From contig CANJKZ010000430.1 in assembly GCA_947471745.1 (NCBI GenBank), positions 67,001-131,000 on the forward strand: a stretch of DNA of 64,000 nucleotides, written 5' to 3'. This DNA comes from Closterium sp. Naga37s-1. Its lineage: Eukaryota > Streptophyta > Zygnematophyceae > Desmidiales > Closteriaceae. Position numbers and translations under genes: made by a program. Under the pieces are notes generated by a model. It was given only the letters and a program-made list of their open reading frames with translations. It was not told where the DNA came from and searched no databases. Positions 31,971 to 44,889 of the stretch are shown piece by piece (within the stretch, counting starts at the first letter, position 1; every line of letters begins with the position of its first letter).

Positions 31971-33951
31971 GTTGATTCCCTTCCAGAACCATCCCATGGA
32001 TTTCTGTAACCGAAACTCGTGATGACTAAAAGTCAGGTCCTAAAGAATTCGGAAGGGGGTAGACGCTCTGACTTTCTGAGGCCAGTTTGCAACCAGGGTC
32101 ACGATAGTGAAAAGGGCAAAAGAGGCTTGTACTTCCATCTACAGTTTCCGAAATCTGGGTCCCCAGCATGTTTTGTACAATCGAACAGTGTTTTGACTGT
32201 GGGCTTGTAATATGGCCGTCTGCCCGGCATCAACGATTGCCCCTGTGTTACGAATGGGCAGTTCGGTCACATTCAAAACACCCTCAAAATCAAAAGTCCT
32301 CTTTCCAAAATGTGGATGTTGACTCGCACGGCCATTTGCTGCAGTGTACTACCGTCGTTACATCTCCAGCCCTTCACCTCGCGTCGCGTCCCCTGTCCTC
32401 ATCGTTCTGCTCAACCGCGGTTGCAGCTGCTGCACTGCTGCAGTTGCTGCTGCAACAAACCAAACGGCAACTACAGTGCTGCTCGTGCTCGTCCATGTGC
32501 TCATGACAAGGGGAGTGGCTTGTGATGTGTCGCGTGCGAGGGGGAAGGGGCTGGCGTCTCGGGGGAAACAAACCCAACCAACCCGACAATGAACAGACAC
32601 CACAGACAGAACGAACGACCCACACATCACACCACACATACAGTACAGTATGATCTGTACGAACTCGCTCGAAACGAAGACAAGTGACGCGACGCGTAGT
32701 TCCGATCAGTGCTGACATACGAGGGGTAATTGGATGCTTTTTTAATGTGGTGCAATCGTGGCTACCCCTCACTTTATGTGATCCGTTTCCGCTGTGCACA
32801 CGCTCATAGAAGTTCAATCTCGTCAATTCCCTCCCAGAACCTTCCCGTGGATTAAAAAATGACATGGTTGGCCATAATACAATACACAATTTTGGGCTGT
32901 ACACCTACACATCTTAAGAGACAAGGTCATCTCCACAGTAGGTGCCCCGAAACGTCTATTCGGAGATTTCCTGATCTCCACCGCCCATTAGCAAGACCCG
33001 AATCGAACTGAGGTTGAGTTGAACTAAGTGCCAACAAAGTGACTAGCACCTGGCATGACAGCTGGGTATCCATGCTTGCAACCGCAACACAAGATTCCCT
33101 GCCCGAAAACACAGCGCAATACACCCTATGGCCAACCTGCTTTCTGGAACTCGGTGTACGGCCCTCTGTACAGTACAGCATTTGGCAACAAGCTCCCTCC
33201 TCCACTCTCCTCTCCCAGTTCCCTCTCCTCGCCCCATCCAGTTCCACCCCACCTGTTCCTTCCCATCCCATCCCAACCCAGTCCTTGATCGCTGGCTGGA
33301 TGGATGGGGGAGGGAGGGGATTCCAGTTTCCAGTCCAACTCAACCAACAGACCAAACAAGCGAAGCGCAGCAGACGGGAACAAAACATGACGAGACGACA
33401 GGGCCCGTTACTTCCACATTCACTCCTTGTTCTGTGGGATGTCGGAAAGAAACCGTCGCGCACCAGTGTGGTGTGGGTGCAGTGGAAACACCAACCAACC
33501 TCATATCAGCCACACAAGCCAAAACAACCATGGCGTGGCGGCGTCCTTCCGGCCCCTTTCCTACCTCACCTACCTCCTCCCTCTCTCCCCCTCCCCTCCA
33601 CTCCCCACTTCCAGCTACCCCCCACCTGACAACCCACCACCAACCAGCCTAAAAGACAGCGCATTCCTCAGAGTAAGCAATCGCAGGTGAACAATCTTCA
33701 GCTTCAAATCTTCGTTGGCATCGCGCCTATCAGCCCAGTTTCACAGCGTCAGACTCATCAGGCTCCTCCTGTCGCCCTCTAAACGTTTCCTTATCTGCTA
33801 TAGAGGTCGTCTACAAGCAAAATCTGGAACCTCCATCTTCATCCACTCCACTACGAGTCACTAGACGCTTCACATAGCAAGTTCTAGCTTCGAGTCATCT
33901 TCAAGCTTCTTCGCAAATTTTCCGCGCTGTCGTTCATCACATTGGGCAACC
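31971..33951. other. intergenic, upstream of the protease gene
   Basis: Several frames of 60-200 codons exist but none has a recognisable domain or plausible splice structure. It should contain the promoter of the gene at 33952. Confidence 0.5.
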
Positions 33952-36900
33952 ATGAGTAATCCGCACCGCTGTCGCATCTCGTTGGCCCTTATCAGCCTCC
34001 TACTAGTAGTCCTCCCGCAACCATGGCAACAAGCTCGCAGCGCGCGCCTCGACCCACGAGCCGACTCTCCCCAGCAGCCGTCCCTCACGCAGTTTGAAAT
34101 GGCCGTCCAAAGAACCCAACAACTGCCGGAATCCGTCAGGAACAATCTGCACATGTCGCGCCTTCTCAAAGGCGTGGACATCGACGAGAACGACGAGGAG
34201 GAAGTGGCGGCGCGACGTCGCCTGTCCGCCGCCGACGGAAACTGGTTCGGGCTGCGCGCGCCGCGGCTGCGGTCCGGGCCGAGCATGGCGGCCGTGAACA
34301 TGTCGTTCTTCCGGTGGGAGAGCGTGCACGCGCTGAGCTACGTGGACTGGCGCACCACCATGATGATCACCCCCATTCAGCGCCAGTTCCAGGTCAGCCG
34401 CCACGCATTTTGAGAAGTCGGGCTCGCGCCGCCCCGGCGTCGCGGAGTCGTCCAAAGCTGGAACACCCGAGCTACTGGTTTCTGTTCCGCATCGCGAATG
34501 CTTTCCTCCCCCCCCCCCCCCCCCCCCCCCCCCGTTTTTTTTTTCCTGCTAACACGCGGCCTTCACTAACTGTTTGCTTTCTACCCTTCCTGCAGTGCGC
34601 GAGCTGCTGGGCCATCACAGCCGTCGATTCCATCGCCATGATGTGGGCGATTGCGACGGGCACGCCTGCGACGCCGCTGTCGCCGCAGCAGGTGTGCGAC
34701 TGCGCGACGAAGCAGTGCTGCCAGGGCGGGTGGCCCGACTGGGCCTTCTCGTACGTGCTCTCCAACAACGGCGTCACGCAGCTCGGCAACTACCCCTACG
34801 TCGCCGCCGACTCCACTACCTGCTACTTCAACGCCACGGAAGTGGCGCCGCTCGCTAAGGTTCGTGCCGTCTCGGAGACTCTCGAGTCGAGAACCCCTGG
34901 CCTTCAAAGTTGCCCTCGCATAAGTGATGTCCTTTTCCCTGTCACGAGTTGTCCCTTCCCTCCACCGTCTCCAACCCTACGTTATCTCATCCTCTTTCCT
35001 CGCATGTGTCTCTCTCTTCCCCTTGTTTGCTCCCCCTTCTCTCTCCCCGTTCTTCCCCTTCGCGCGCCCGTTCCGCCGTGCGCAGATCTCCGGATGGGAG
35101 CTGGTGCCGGCGTTCAACCCGCTCGCGCTCATGAAGGCGGTAACCACGCAGCCCGTGATCGCGTTCGTCAGCGCCGCGTCCAACGACTTCCGCACGTACA
35201 ACAGCCGCGACCAGATGAAGATCTACGACGGCATGTGCACCACGGAGATCAACCACGCCGTGCTCGTTGTTGGATATAACTACACCGGGCCCAGCCTCGT
35301 CGGCAGCTACTGGATCATCAAGAACTCGTTTTACAACACGTGGGGCGACAAGGGGTATATGTACCTCGCCATGACGCCCGACGTGCGCGGGAAATGCGGG
35401 ATGCTCACCGTGCCGCCCATGTACCCGGTGTACTACCCCGTCGGGCCGCAGCCCGCGCGCTTCGCGTCGAACATGCGCGGCCGGTGGAAGGTGCGCCGCG
35501 TGGACGACCTGTCGTCGGAGCTCTTTAACTCCGCGCTCACCCCCTCGGGGACTAACTCCTCGGCCACCTCGTCCGACCTTTCGCGGCTTGGGTTCGGCGC
35601 CATGGACCCGTGCGCGGATGTGATCAACCCGTGCGGCGCGGGCGTGTGCTACAGCTCGTTCGGCATGGCGCGCTGCGACTGCTCCGCGGTGCCGGGCATG
35701 GTGGAGGTGATCGCGTCGCCCACGTCCAAGTGCGTGCCGCGCTACCCCTGCTCCTCGCGCACCAGCGGCACCGTGCCCATCAACCCGTGCGGCGGTGGCA
35801 CGTGCTCCGACCTCGGCGACGGCTCCTACACCTGCAACTGCTCTCCCGTACGTGCCGCCTTCCCCCCTGCCTGCCTACACGCCATTTCCCTTTCCCACCC
35901 GGCATTTCCCCTCGCCAATCCCTGCCCCCCCTCACACCTCGTGCCTCCTCACCATGACTCTCCACTCACCACTGTACCCACCGTGCCCCTCCTTGCCACC
36001 TCCCCATGCGCGCGTGTGTCGCAGGGCTTCGCCATCGGAGCAGCGGTGGACGGGTCGCCCACGTGCATGCCGTCTTCAGGCGTGGCGCAGGTCTACACCA
36101 CAGTCCCTGGCGACACCTGCTCGGTACGCGCCCCGCCCTCTGCCCTCGGCCTTCTGACCCGTGTCATCTGCTTTATTTTTCTCCTCGTACCAATTCCTCA
36201 CCATGCATCTTTACACTCGTTACGTGCGATTGCAGACGGTGGGAGCGTCATACAACCTGACGAGCGACAGCCTGATGTCACTCAACACGTGGCTCAACTG
36301 CACAGCCACGGACTACCTTCCTCCCGGCATCGCCATCACCATCGCATCCAGTCCCAACATCACCACCACCACCGTCACCACCAGCGCCAGCACCACCACC
36401 TCCACCTCCACCTCCTCCTCTACCTCCTCCTCGTCCTCCTCGTCGGTCCCTGCGACGGTCACCACCACGGGCGCCGCGAGCACGAGCGTGTGCACGTCCA
36501 CGCACAATGTACGCAACAAGGACACGTGCTGGTCGCTCGCCACTACGTATTTCGGCGGCAGCATCAACAACCTCCTCGCCATCAACCCGCGCCTGTCGTG
36601 CATCCGTCTGTTCAAGGGGCAGCAAGTGTGCCTCGTGATGAACACCACGACCATCACCCCCATGGTTAACACCACTGCCTCGCTCGTTCCGCCTGCGCCT
36701 ATCGTCAACACCGGCACCACCACCACCACCAACACGGCTGGGATGGTGTCAGACGCTGATATGGAGAACAAGGGACGGTCGGCGCCTGAGTGTGGGCAGA
36801 CGTACATTGCAGCGGTGGGGGAGTCGTGCGAGACGGTGGCGAGCCGCTACATGATGTCATCACGCTCCTTCTCCACGTACGTGATGTGCCTGCCTCTCTG

Positions 36901-38431
36901 CTTGCACTTCATGTCTTTCTGCGCATCTGTGCGTTTGGACTTAGTCTTCCATCGGCTGCAGTGTTTTTCTTGTGACAGTTTTGTGAAACCTTCTCCCCCT
37001 TGTGTCTGTGTCCCATTGTGTCATGACAGGTTGAATCCCGTGCTGGACTGCAGCCTTCCCCTCCCTGTGGGCGCCTCTGTCTGCGTTGCTGCCAAGTCCG
37101 CTCAGGTATGCGTGCACCGCCACCACACCCTCATCTCCCTTCCACCATTTTCCTTGCACCTGTTGCAATTGATTCACCAGCACATGCACCCACCATCCAC
37201 TCCCTTCCGCGCATCTCTCCCATTCACTCACCCTCCTCTCCCATTCACTCACCATCCCGCTCATCCCTCCTCCCTTCTTGCAGACTACGGTGAATTGCAC
37301 GTCGTGGTACCGTGTGGCACAGGGCGACACATGCCCCATCATCTGGAACGCTGCCAACCTCACTCTATCCATGTTCACCTCCATCAACCCTGGCATCCGG
37401 GTACGCCTCTCCTCTCCTCCCCCGCCTGTATCATTCCCTCTCACCTGCCTATCTCACTTCTCATCTCTCACCCTCATAGCACCTACCCTTCCCAGTCAAC
37501 CACTTCTGGTGTCCCCCACCACCGTGTGATTTTCTCCTTACCTTTCTCTTTCTCGATCCCTCTTTAGACTCCTAACCCCTCGATCCCTCTGCCCCTCTTC
37601 CTCCCCGTCCCTCGTCTCTCTCCCATCATGCAGTGCGAGGCGCCGTACCTCTCAGTGGGCCAGATGGTATGCATCGACTCGCCAGTGCTGGTGACCATGC
37701 GAGCCAACCCCAACGTGAGCTACTCGCTGCACACGGTGCGCAACGGGGAGAACCTCGCCATCATCTCCTCCATCTACATCTCCCGCTGCACCCCCGCGTC
37801 TGTTTCCCCCGAGGCCATCGCTGCCGCCAACAACCTTCCCAACAACGCGTCGGCGGAGCTCGAGACCAACAGCACCATCATTATTCCGTGCGTGGGCCGC
37901 GCAGGGGTGCTGGACTGTGGTTGCGCCACCTCCGTGCCGGTCTGCGGCGCCGACTATCTCACTTATCCTTCGTACTGCGATGCGGTGTGCAACTACGCTG
38001 TACCGATCCGCGACTCGGCCCCGTGCAGTGGGTGCACGGCGGCCTGCACGGGCCGGACTGGGATCGCTCCTCTCGCAGGCTACGGCTGCGGGTGGGCTAT
38101 CTGTCCATATCCCACGTGGTCGCCGTCAGATGTCGACAGCTCGCAGATGGTGGGCGACGCCGATGGAAAGCGCTGCGCGTATGTGTCGTCGACGTGCGAC
38201 AGCGTGTGCACATCTACCATGCAGACGCTGGGGGGAACTGCGACGCAGCAGACGACGAATTACAACAACTGTTACAACCAGTGCATGTGCTGCTCTCGCA
38301 TCCCCTGCGCTGCCAGCGCATGCAACGCGCCCTCCAGCTGCTGGAGTCAGAGCCCCCGCAAGTGCATCTACGCCAGTTTCAAGTACACCTGGAACTGCAC
38401 CTGGTTCCCGGCTGAATATCCACTGCCTTGA
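33952..38431 (+). CDS. secreted papain-family protease fused to EGF-like, LysM and Kazal-like modules
   Basis: Eight in-phase exons: 33952-34392, 34596-34859, 35086-35847, 36025-36123, 36236-36876, 37030-37105, 37284-37400 and 37634-38431, giving 1065 aa. An N-terminal hydrophobic signal peptide (ISLALISLLLVVL) is followed by a prodomain-like stretch, then a C1A protease with oxyanion Gln and catalytic Cys in QFQCASCWA, His in INHAVLVVGY, and Asn in IIKNSFYNTWGDKGY. Next come two Cys-rich EGF-like units (NPCGAGVC, NPCGGGTC). About four LysM repeats follow, with hallmark patterns GDTCSTVGASYNLT, KDTCWSLATTYFGG, GESCETVASRY and GDTCPIIWNAANLT; a fifth, NGENLAIISS, is weaker. A Kazal-like motif VCGADYLTYPSYC and a Cys-rich tail end the protein. 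LysM modules bind chitin or GlcNAc glycans, so the enzyme is likely tethered to cell wall or microbial surfaces. All catalytic residues are present. Confidence 0.9.
34509..34550 (+). repeat. poly-C then poly-T tract in protease intron 1
   Basis: About 26 C followed by a G and nine T, near the 3' end of the intron. Its length is probably uncertain in any assembly. Confidence 0.9.
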
Positions 38432-39380
38432 TGCCTTTGTCTCGTAGACGAAGCAGCTGCTGCATCCGGTGGCGGCATGTGATCTGTCCAGCTGTACCAT
38501 AGTAGTGTACACTCCGTTTTCCAAATATGCATAAGCTAGGTCAGTGTAGGCTTGGAAAGCAATGCATTATTTCATTTTTGTGAGACTTGTCACGGCCTTT
38601 TGATGCGGTGATTTAATGTGAATATTGGTGCTGTACACTAAATGCTATTTCCTGTGGATGAGGCTCTTTTATGCACCACTAAAGGGGAAAAAAATGAGTG
38701 TGGGTCAATTTTTTTTTGAAATAGATTATGCCTAGGAGAAAACAAGACAGATTTGTTTCTGGTTGATTGAGGTGGCCTTGATTTGGAATAATGATACAAG
38801 CCAGTGAAATAACCATTGAGTACATACGTGAGCTTTGCCCCACTGTACCGAGAATCCGTTCCTTCCAGAACTTTTGGCTCCCAGAAGAACCCGGCCCGCT
38901 CTTTTGTGTTCCCGTGTTGAATCGTCAGCAACAAGCTAGCGGTGCGGGCGAGGCGATAGTGGCTTCTTCAGCCAAGTTATTTCATACCTTCAATGTTCCA
39001 CCAAGACCAACTTTTTGGAGTAACGATTTCGACTTCAGAACGTTTTCGTGTCTAAGCAGGAGAAGGCGTGTCTTGTTGCGGTGGCTCTAAGAGGCTTGCT
39101 TGCCCAGCGAGCACCTTTGTTTTTCGCGCTATCCTCAATAAGGCGAAGTAGACAAGACCCGTCGACCATGCAACGATGCGTTCGTCTGATTCGCCTTTAG
39201 ACGGGGTTCCAGCTTCGTGTGTGCTTTAGTCGTTTCGGCTCGAGATAGTGACGGGCGCGCACCTCATAAAGCAAGCATCGCCGAGCTGCACAATCAGGAA
39301 AACCGAGCTCGCGTGAGACCGACACTCTCAAGATACTAGTTTTCCGTCATCGAATCTCTTGATCGGAGTGGTTCGGCAAC
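38432..39380. other. intergenic between protease and Hop2 genes
   Basis: Holds the protease 3' end and Hop2 promoter. No gene, RNA or repeat recognised. Confidence 0.5.
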
Positions 39381-42300
39381 ATGGCTGTTAGCGCTGATGG
39401 TAAGCTGGCGGCTTGTCGGGCAGTTCGATGGCATACTCTTTCCATGCCCTTTTCATTGCTCTGCTATTGGGCGTTCTTTTGCAATTCGACTCTTTAATAT
39501 TATGGTGTGCGTGTGCGCCTCGTGAGTGCCCTGTCGACTCCGTCCACTTGTGTTCCGTCTTCCATCATTCTTTTCTCACTCTTATCTCTCACTCACTTTC
39601 GTCTCTGTCTTCTTTCTCTCTCTCACTCTCGTTGCATGGTGGTCCCTGTCTTCCCCCATTCCCTGCAGACCGCGTGTTGGAATTCGTGAGACAGGTGCGC
39701 CTCCCGCTCCTCGCTTTCAACCTCCGCTGCTCGCCTCCACTATCTCATCCGCAACTGCAATTTCTCCCCCCGCCCTGCCCAATATACGTATTCACGATGG
39801 ACACATCCACCGTACTCGTTATACCTTCATGACGCATACCTCCTTCCTACCAATCAACCAAAATTTTCTATCCCCGTTTCTTACCTTGGCTTTTCCCAAC
39901 CCCCCCGCCTTCCCTCCGTGCTACTCCATACAACCCAAATCCCACCCTCGTTTCCCCACCCCTGTCCGTGCCCCTCCCGACCCCTCCCGCGCACCACTCT
40001 CTCCACTCCACCCCACCCCTTCCCAACCAGCAAAACCGGCCAGTGAACGTGCAGAACGTGGCGGACGCGCTACAAAAGTACAGCATAAAGAAAACCGCGG
40101 TACAAAAAGCTCTCGACGCAGCAGGGGCGCGCGGGGACGTGGCGTTCAAGGACTATGGCAAGCAGCGCATCTTCATGGCGCGGCAGGACGTGCTGGACGT
40201 GCCCGATACCGCCGGGCTGGACGCCCTCAAGGCCGGCAATGAGCAGCTGCGGGAGCAGACCATGCGCCTCCGGGAGGACTGCTCTGCCAGGGAGAAAGGT
40301 GCGTGCAGGTGGGAGGGAGGCAGAGGCAGGGACAAGAGGAAGGGGAGGGGAGGAGGGGAGGGATAGGTTCGAGGGGGCGAGGGGTTGAGGGGGGATGAGG
40401 TGGAAGAAGGAGGACAGAGTGGCAGGTGAGGTTTGGTGGTCTGGAAGTAGCATTAGATGGTGGAGTTGGGACTGCACTGCACGCAGTGTGTTCTCTTGGC
40501 GCTGCGGCTGAGGATTTTGCACAGCCCTCGATGCCTTCCGCTCCCCGCCTCTATCCCTGTCGGGCCTTACTCGGTCTTTCGTCTCCCTGCAAGCAACCCT
40601 GCTGCTGTCATCTTCTGAGCGTCTTTCACGCGTTTTATTCTGCTCGCTCTTCGGATCGTATTTTCCCCTGGTGTTGTGTGTGCGTGGCTCTCAACAGAGG
40701 TGCAGGCACTGGAGCAGAGCTTGACTGCGGAGGAGATAGAGCAGCAGAGGCAGAGGATGGAGGAGGAGGTATGTTGGCGTGGTGAGACGTGTGCTTGACG
40801 TGTGCTTCGTGTGTGCTTCAATCATGTGTGCTGCAGTGCAGTGTTGGGCCAACCTATACATTAATTATGTTCTCAGCGTAGTACAGGTCATACATAGCTT
40901 CGAATCCAGAGTAGTTCTGATCGATGCGAACTCTTGATGCATCGCTCTTTTTTTGTTCCAATTCTCGTTTTTTTTTTTTTTGCTCCCTCTTGTCTGTTCC
41001 CGTATGTCTGGCTGACTCAGAACGCAGCTATGGAGACAAAGCTGGAGGCGTTGAGGAATGGAGGCAACAACATCTCGTCGTCACAGCGACAGCAGGCAGA
41101 GGAGCAGTACCAGCGATTCATGGGGCTCTGGCGGAAGGTACCCGTTAGGAGCAGGCAAGGGAGCTTGGGGACAGGAGGGGGAGAAGGGGAACAACAAGGA
41201 ACAGAGGGTGGGAGAAGTGGATAGGAGAAAAAAGGTAGTGTGCTGATTTTTTATTTCTTTCGTTAGGAGAGGGAAGGGGGATGGGGTTACACTGGACTGG
41301 ATGTGTACAGGATCAGAATTTTGATGTGCATGGTGCATATAACGAGGCTGCATGAGCCGCTCAGTATCGTCGTTTCACGTTTAACAATAGAAGGTAGTAT
41401 CGCGTCTTTCCATCTCATCGCATAAATCCCCCAACCCACCCACCCCGCACCTCGTCCCCTTCCCTGTTGTTTAACGCCCTCCCGTTCCTCCCTTCTTTCC
41501 TCCCGACCTCGGTAATCTGCTCTGCTCCCCGTGCCTGGCTGGGCTGCACGGGAGCAGCGCAAGAGGCTGTTCAACACCTTCTTCTCCACGGTTACAGACG
41601 GCATGTCTCGCAGCGTCAAGGAATTCCAGGTCTCGTTCTGCACGTGCCCATGCTTGCTTGCCGCTCGCTCTCTCTCTGCTCTTTCCGCTCAAACACCCCG
41701 CTGACCTGATTCCACGCTTGCTTGTGTCCTGTTTTCCCTCGTCGCCGCCAACCCCCTATTTCATGTACGCTTCTTTAAGTAGTTCTTGCTACTGCCCTGC
41801 AAGGTTGCAGTTTGCCCATCCCAACTTCCACCCACGGAATCCACTGCCCCGTTGCTGGATTGCTGTGGGTCTCAGGAGGAGCTTGGGGTGGAAACAGACG
41901 AAGACATTGGTGTGAGCATTCAGGAGTGCAGCGACCTCCAGGCGTCCATGGCTGGAGGTCCCCCCTCAACTACCCAAAAGCCTCCCGTGAAGGGCCGGGC
42001 AGCAGTCAGTACTGGCAGTGCAAATACCACTGGTACCAAGAAGGCGAATGGAGCTAATGGGCTGGGTGGGATGGATGGCGCATTAAAAAAAGGGAGTGTT
42101 ACGGTGCAGAAGGGAACCACCAAGCTTCCAGGGGCAGCTTCTAGTGGAGCTGGTGCAGGTGGTGGTGGCGGTGCTGCTGCTACTGCTGTCGGGGCTGGAG
42201 GGGGTGCTGGAGGGGCTGTGGCTGGGGGAAGTACGGGAAAAAAAGGGGCGACTGGAAGTGGGAAACGAGGTGCGGCAGCTGCAGCTGCTGGTGGGGATGG

Positions 42301-42433
42301 TGGTGACACAGATGGAGTTGCTGTGGCTGGAGGCGAGGGCGATATGGCGGGAGAGTCTTTGCATGGGGCAGAGGAGGTTGAGGTGGGAAAGAGGGGTAAA
42401 GCAAGGGCACCCAAGAAATCGAGGAAGAAGTAA
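39381..42433 (+). CDS. HOP2: Hop2/TBPIP-family meiotic recombination protein
   Basis: Seven in-phase exons: 39381-39399, 39669-39694, 40031-40298, 40698-40768, 41021-41137, 41558-41629 and 41876-42433, giving 376 aa. A winged-helix N-terminus reads RVLEFVRQ, NRPVNVQNVADALQ and KKTAVQKALDA, followed by GKQRIFMARQD, the Hop2 hallmark. A coiled-coil middle (EVQALEQSLTAEEIEQQRQR) and the segment LWRKRKRLFNTFFSTVTDGM complete the conserved part. With Mnd1, Hop2 helps Dmc1/Rad51 strand invasion during meiotic pairing. The usual length is about 220 aa; here exon 7 adds about 150 residues of Gly/Ala-rich, Lys-ending low-complexity tail (GKARAPKKSRKK). The short first two exons are supported by phase and by the protein match. 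Confidence 0.9.
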
Positions 42434-42988
42434 CAGCTTGTTGCTTGCTTTCATGTCGTTTTAGGGTATTCGCTTGTTGATTGTAGATGTTAGATTTTGT
42501 TGTGCAATGCTTCGGATTGCCAAGCTAGCATTCAGGATTGAATGCTTGCTGTTACAGGCAAATCATTCCGTAATCCCAGATAATGTGGTAGATCCTCCCC
42601 ATCTCTATTCCACTCCACACCCACCTCTCATGCCCCATTTTAGCGTGAGTATTGTCTGGGCCACCCAACTTCCCCACAAAAACACTGATACTGCTGTGTG
42701 CGACCACTAAATATTCGAACCGGGTCTTGCCAAATCGGGCAAAACTGGGTGGTAACCACTGAAGCCGAAACTTGCAAGACGAATTCGCGGATTCCGCTGT
42801 TGGTGCCCCCACAAGGTGGTGCGAAATCCGAAATGTCAACAGGGGCACCGATACGATTGTCTGTGGGAGCTCGTGGGTGCACACACGCAGCAGTCCAACC
42901 TCAACCGGCTCGATCTAAATTCGGTTACCCTTGCCATTTCCCTAACATAGTGTCTGCTTTGGTCCACATCAAGTAATCTGCTTGCGCC
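42434..42988. other. intergenic between Hop2 and C2-domain genes
   Basis: 555 bp with no gene; presumed 3' end of Hop2 and promoter of the next gene. Confidence 0.5.
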
Positions 42989-44726
42989 ATGGGTGATATT
43001 CTTCAGCTCACGCGTATGTGGTCCTCCCCCCGTTATCTTTCACCCTCAGCGCTGTTACTCTCTGCTGCCGAATTCAATAAAGCGCTAACCCTTTTCGGCC
43101 TTACTTTCTTTCACAGTTGTCGGGGCGTCTGACCTAATTGACGTCAAAGCGTGGGAGATCGGCAAACAGGATCCGTATGCCGTGGTTGTTTACAACGAGT
43201 TCGAGTTCCGAACGAAGGTTCAAGAAGGCAAGCACCCTTCTTGTATCCCTATACCGTGAATAGCCTCTTTTATTTTTCTACATTTGGCCTCACGTCCACG
43301 TGTCGTAGGTGGCCGAGTAGCAACCAGACAAATTAACGTTCGGTTTTGACGGCGTTGTGAACAGATGCGGGAAAGAATCCCGTTTTCAACGAAACATTCT
43401 CCTTCCCCTTGAGCACCAACCCGACGATCAGCATTACGATCTTCCATGACAGGAAGAAGCACGACGACGTTATCGGAGTTGGGAAGTACGGATTTCCTTG
43501 CACACCCTTGCCTTGCTCCACGCCGTGCTTTTTTGTTTTAATTCAATTGTTTTTCCTTCACCGGAATTGGTCAAAGGCACTCACTGCGGCTCATCCGACT
43601 GCCAGGTTGGCGTTTGCTAGCGCGTTTGCCACCGGATATGTGCACGAGAAGCTCCCGCTGTTCACCACGGAGGGCAGGTAGGACTCTTCCGCTACATTCT
43701 TTCCCAAGAGTTCTGATTCGTAAATAGTAACTTGCGTTAGTTGCTGTGGCTCGTTGTTTCAGGCAGCAAGGCTTCCTCGAGGTCATCATGAAGCTCCCTG
43801 CAGTGGTAAGACGCCCTTACTCGTCCCCCCTCTCCCTCCCCCTTTCTCCCCCCGACCCCACCCTTCTTCCCCTCTCTCCGTCCCTCGCACCCCTTTTTCT
43901 CGCTCGCTCGCTTTTCATACGTGCACACAACACCCGCACACACACCCAAATGCACACGCACGTATGCACGCACGAACGCACGCACGCACTCACTCGCTCG
44001 CTCACTCACTCACTCACTCACCGATGCACGCACGCACTCACGGACATGTATTCACCCCAACCCTGTATCGCCCCTGGTCCCGTTGATTCTTCCCAGATAG
44101 AGCGGATTAAGGCGCAGCTGGCTGCAGCAGAGGCTGCACGGCGGATCGAGGAGATGAGAATCGTCGAGGCCAGGGCTGTATACGCGGCGAAGCTGAAAGA
44201 CGCGCTGAAATACCGCAAGCAGCAGGCAGCCGCAAAGGCAGATGCGCAGCAGGAAGTCATGGACGGGTCTCTAATCTCCCTCAACAACGCTTTCTCCTAC
44301 GCCATGGCTGATCATTCTTCAAGGACTAATACTGCCAAGGCTGCGTTCCTGGGCGCGGATGCTGCTAGTGCTGAGCAGCTCAAGGCTGCGCTGGTTGTTG
44401 ATGAGCCGGGCTTTTATGCCAAGCTGTGCAAGGAGACTGAGGGTGAGGAGGAATTCAGGCCGGAGATTGATGCCTACACTGGGGCTGTTTTTGGAGCAGC
44501 GCGCAAGCGGTATGGTGCAGTAGATAAGGCAAAGACAGATTTCGAAACAGCAGTTGAGGAGGCTGTAACGAATTACCTCATCAAGCTGCAGAACATTCAG
44601 ACTGGGTTTGAAAAGGAAGCAGGAGAGGCGTCCAAGGAGTATATGAAAGAAGCCCGGACAAAGATATTCTGGAAGGAGGAGGCTCAAGCAGAATCTGATG
44701 TTGCAGCTTATAAGCCGCCTCTTTAG
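42989..44726 (+). CDS. C2-domain protein with coiled-coil C-terminus
   Basis: Six in-phase exons: 42989-43013, 43117-43227, 43365-43485, 43606-43677, 43763-43805 and 44097-44726, giving 333 aa. Exons 1-5 form one C2 domain: GDILQLTLVGASDLIDVKAW, KQDPYAVVVY, NPVFNETFSFPL, then the strand-loop FHDRKKHDDVIGVG and GFLEVIMKLP. Asp and Asn residues at loop positions make Ca2+/phospholipid binding plausible. Exon 6 is a 209-residue Ala/Glu/Lys-rich helical region (IERIKAQLAAAEAARRIEEM) likely to form coiled coils. Intron 2 uses a GC donor (GAAG|GCAAGC). The N-terminal half resembles small plant C2 proteins of the elicitor-responsive type; I do not recognise the C-terminal half. Confidence 0.85.
43228..43364 (+). 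other. GC-AG intron in the C2-domain gene
   Basis: The donor is AAG|GCAAGC and the acceptor GAACAG|AT. Joining here gives VQEDAGKNPVF in frame, as expected for a C2 domain, and no nearby GT donor keeps the phase. Confidence 0.75.
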
Positions 44727-44889
44727 ATGGCTCTCTCTTGTACCATGCAATTGCTGACTAAGTGTTGGGAAGGATTCGAGCTGTTCTCAAGCCTGCTCAA
44801 TGCAATTGCTGACTAAGCGATGGGTATTGGGATGTAAATGAGACTCTAGCAGTGCAACATGTGGTATGGTGTAAAATGTGCTGGTATAG

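Noticed and set aside
32374-32904. 176-codon minus frame upstream of the protease gene
   Set aside because: No recognisable motif, no splice partner, ordinary composition; likely chance.
42989-44726. Full BAR-domain protein
   Set aside because: The helical tail is suggestive, but no BAR signature can be shown by eye; left as coiled coil.
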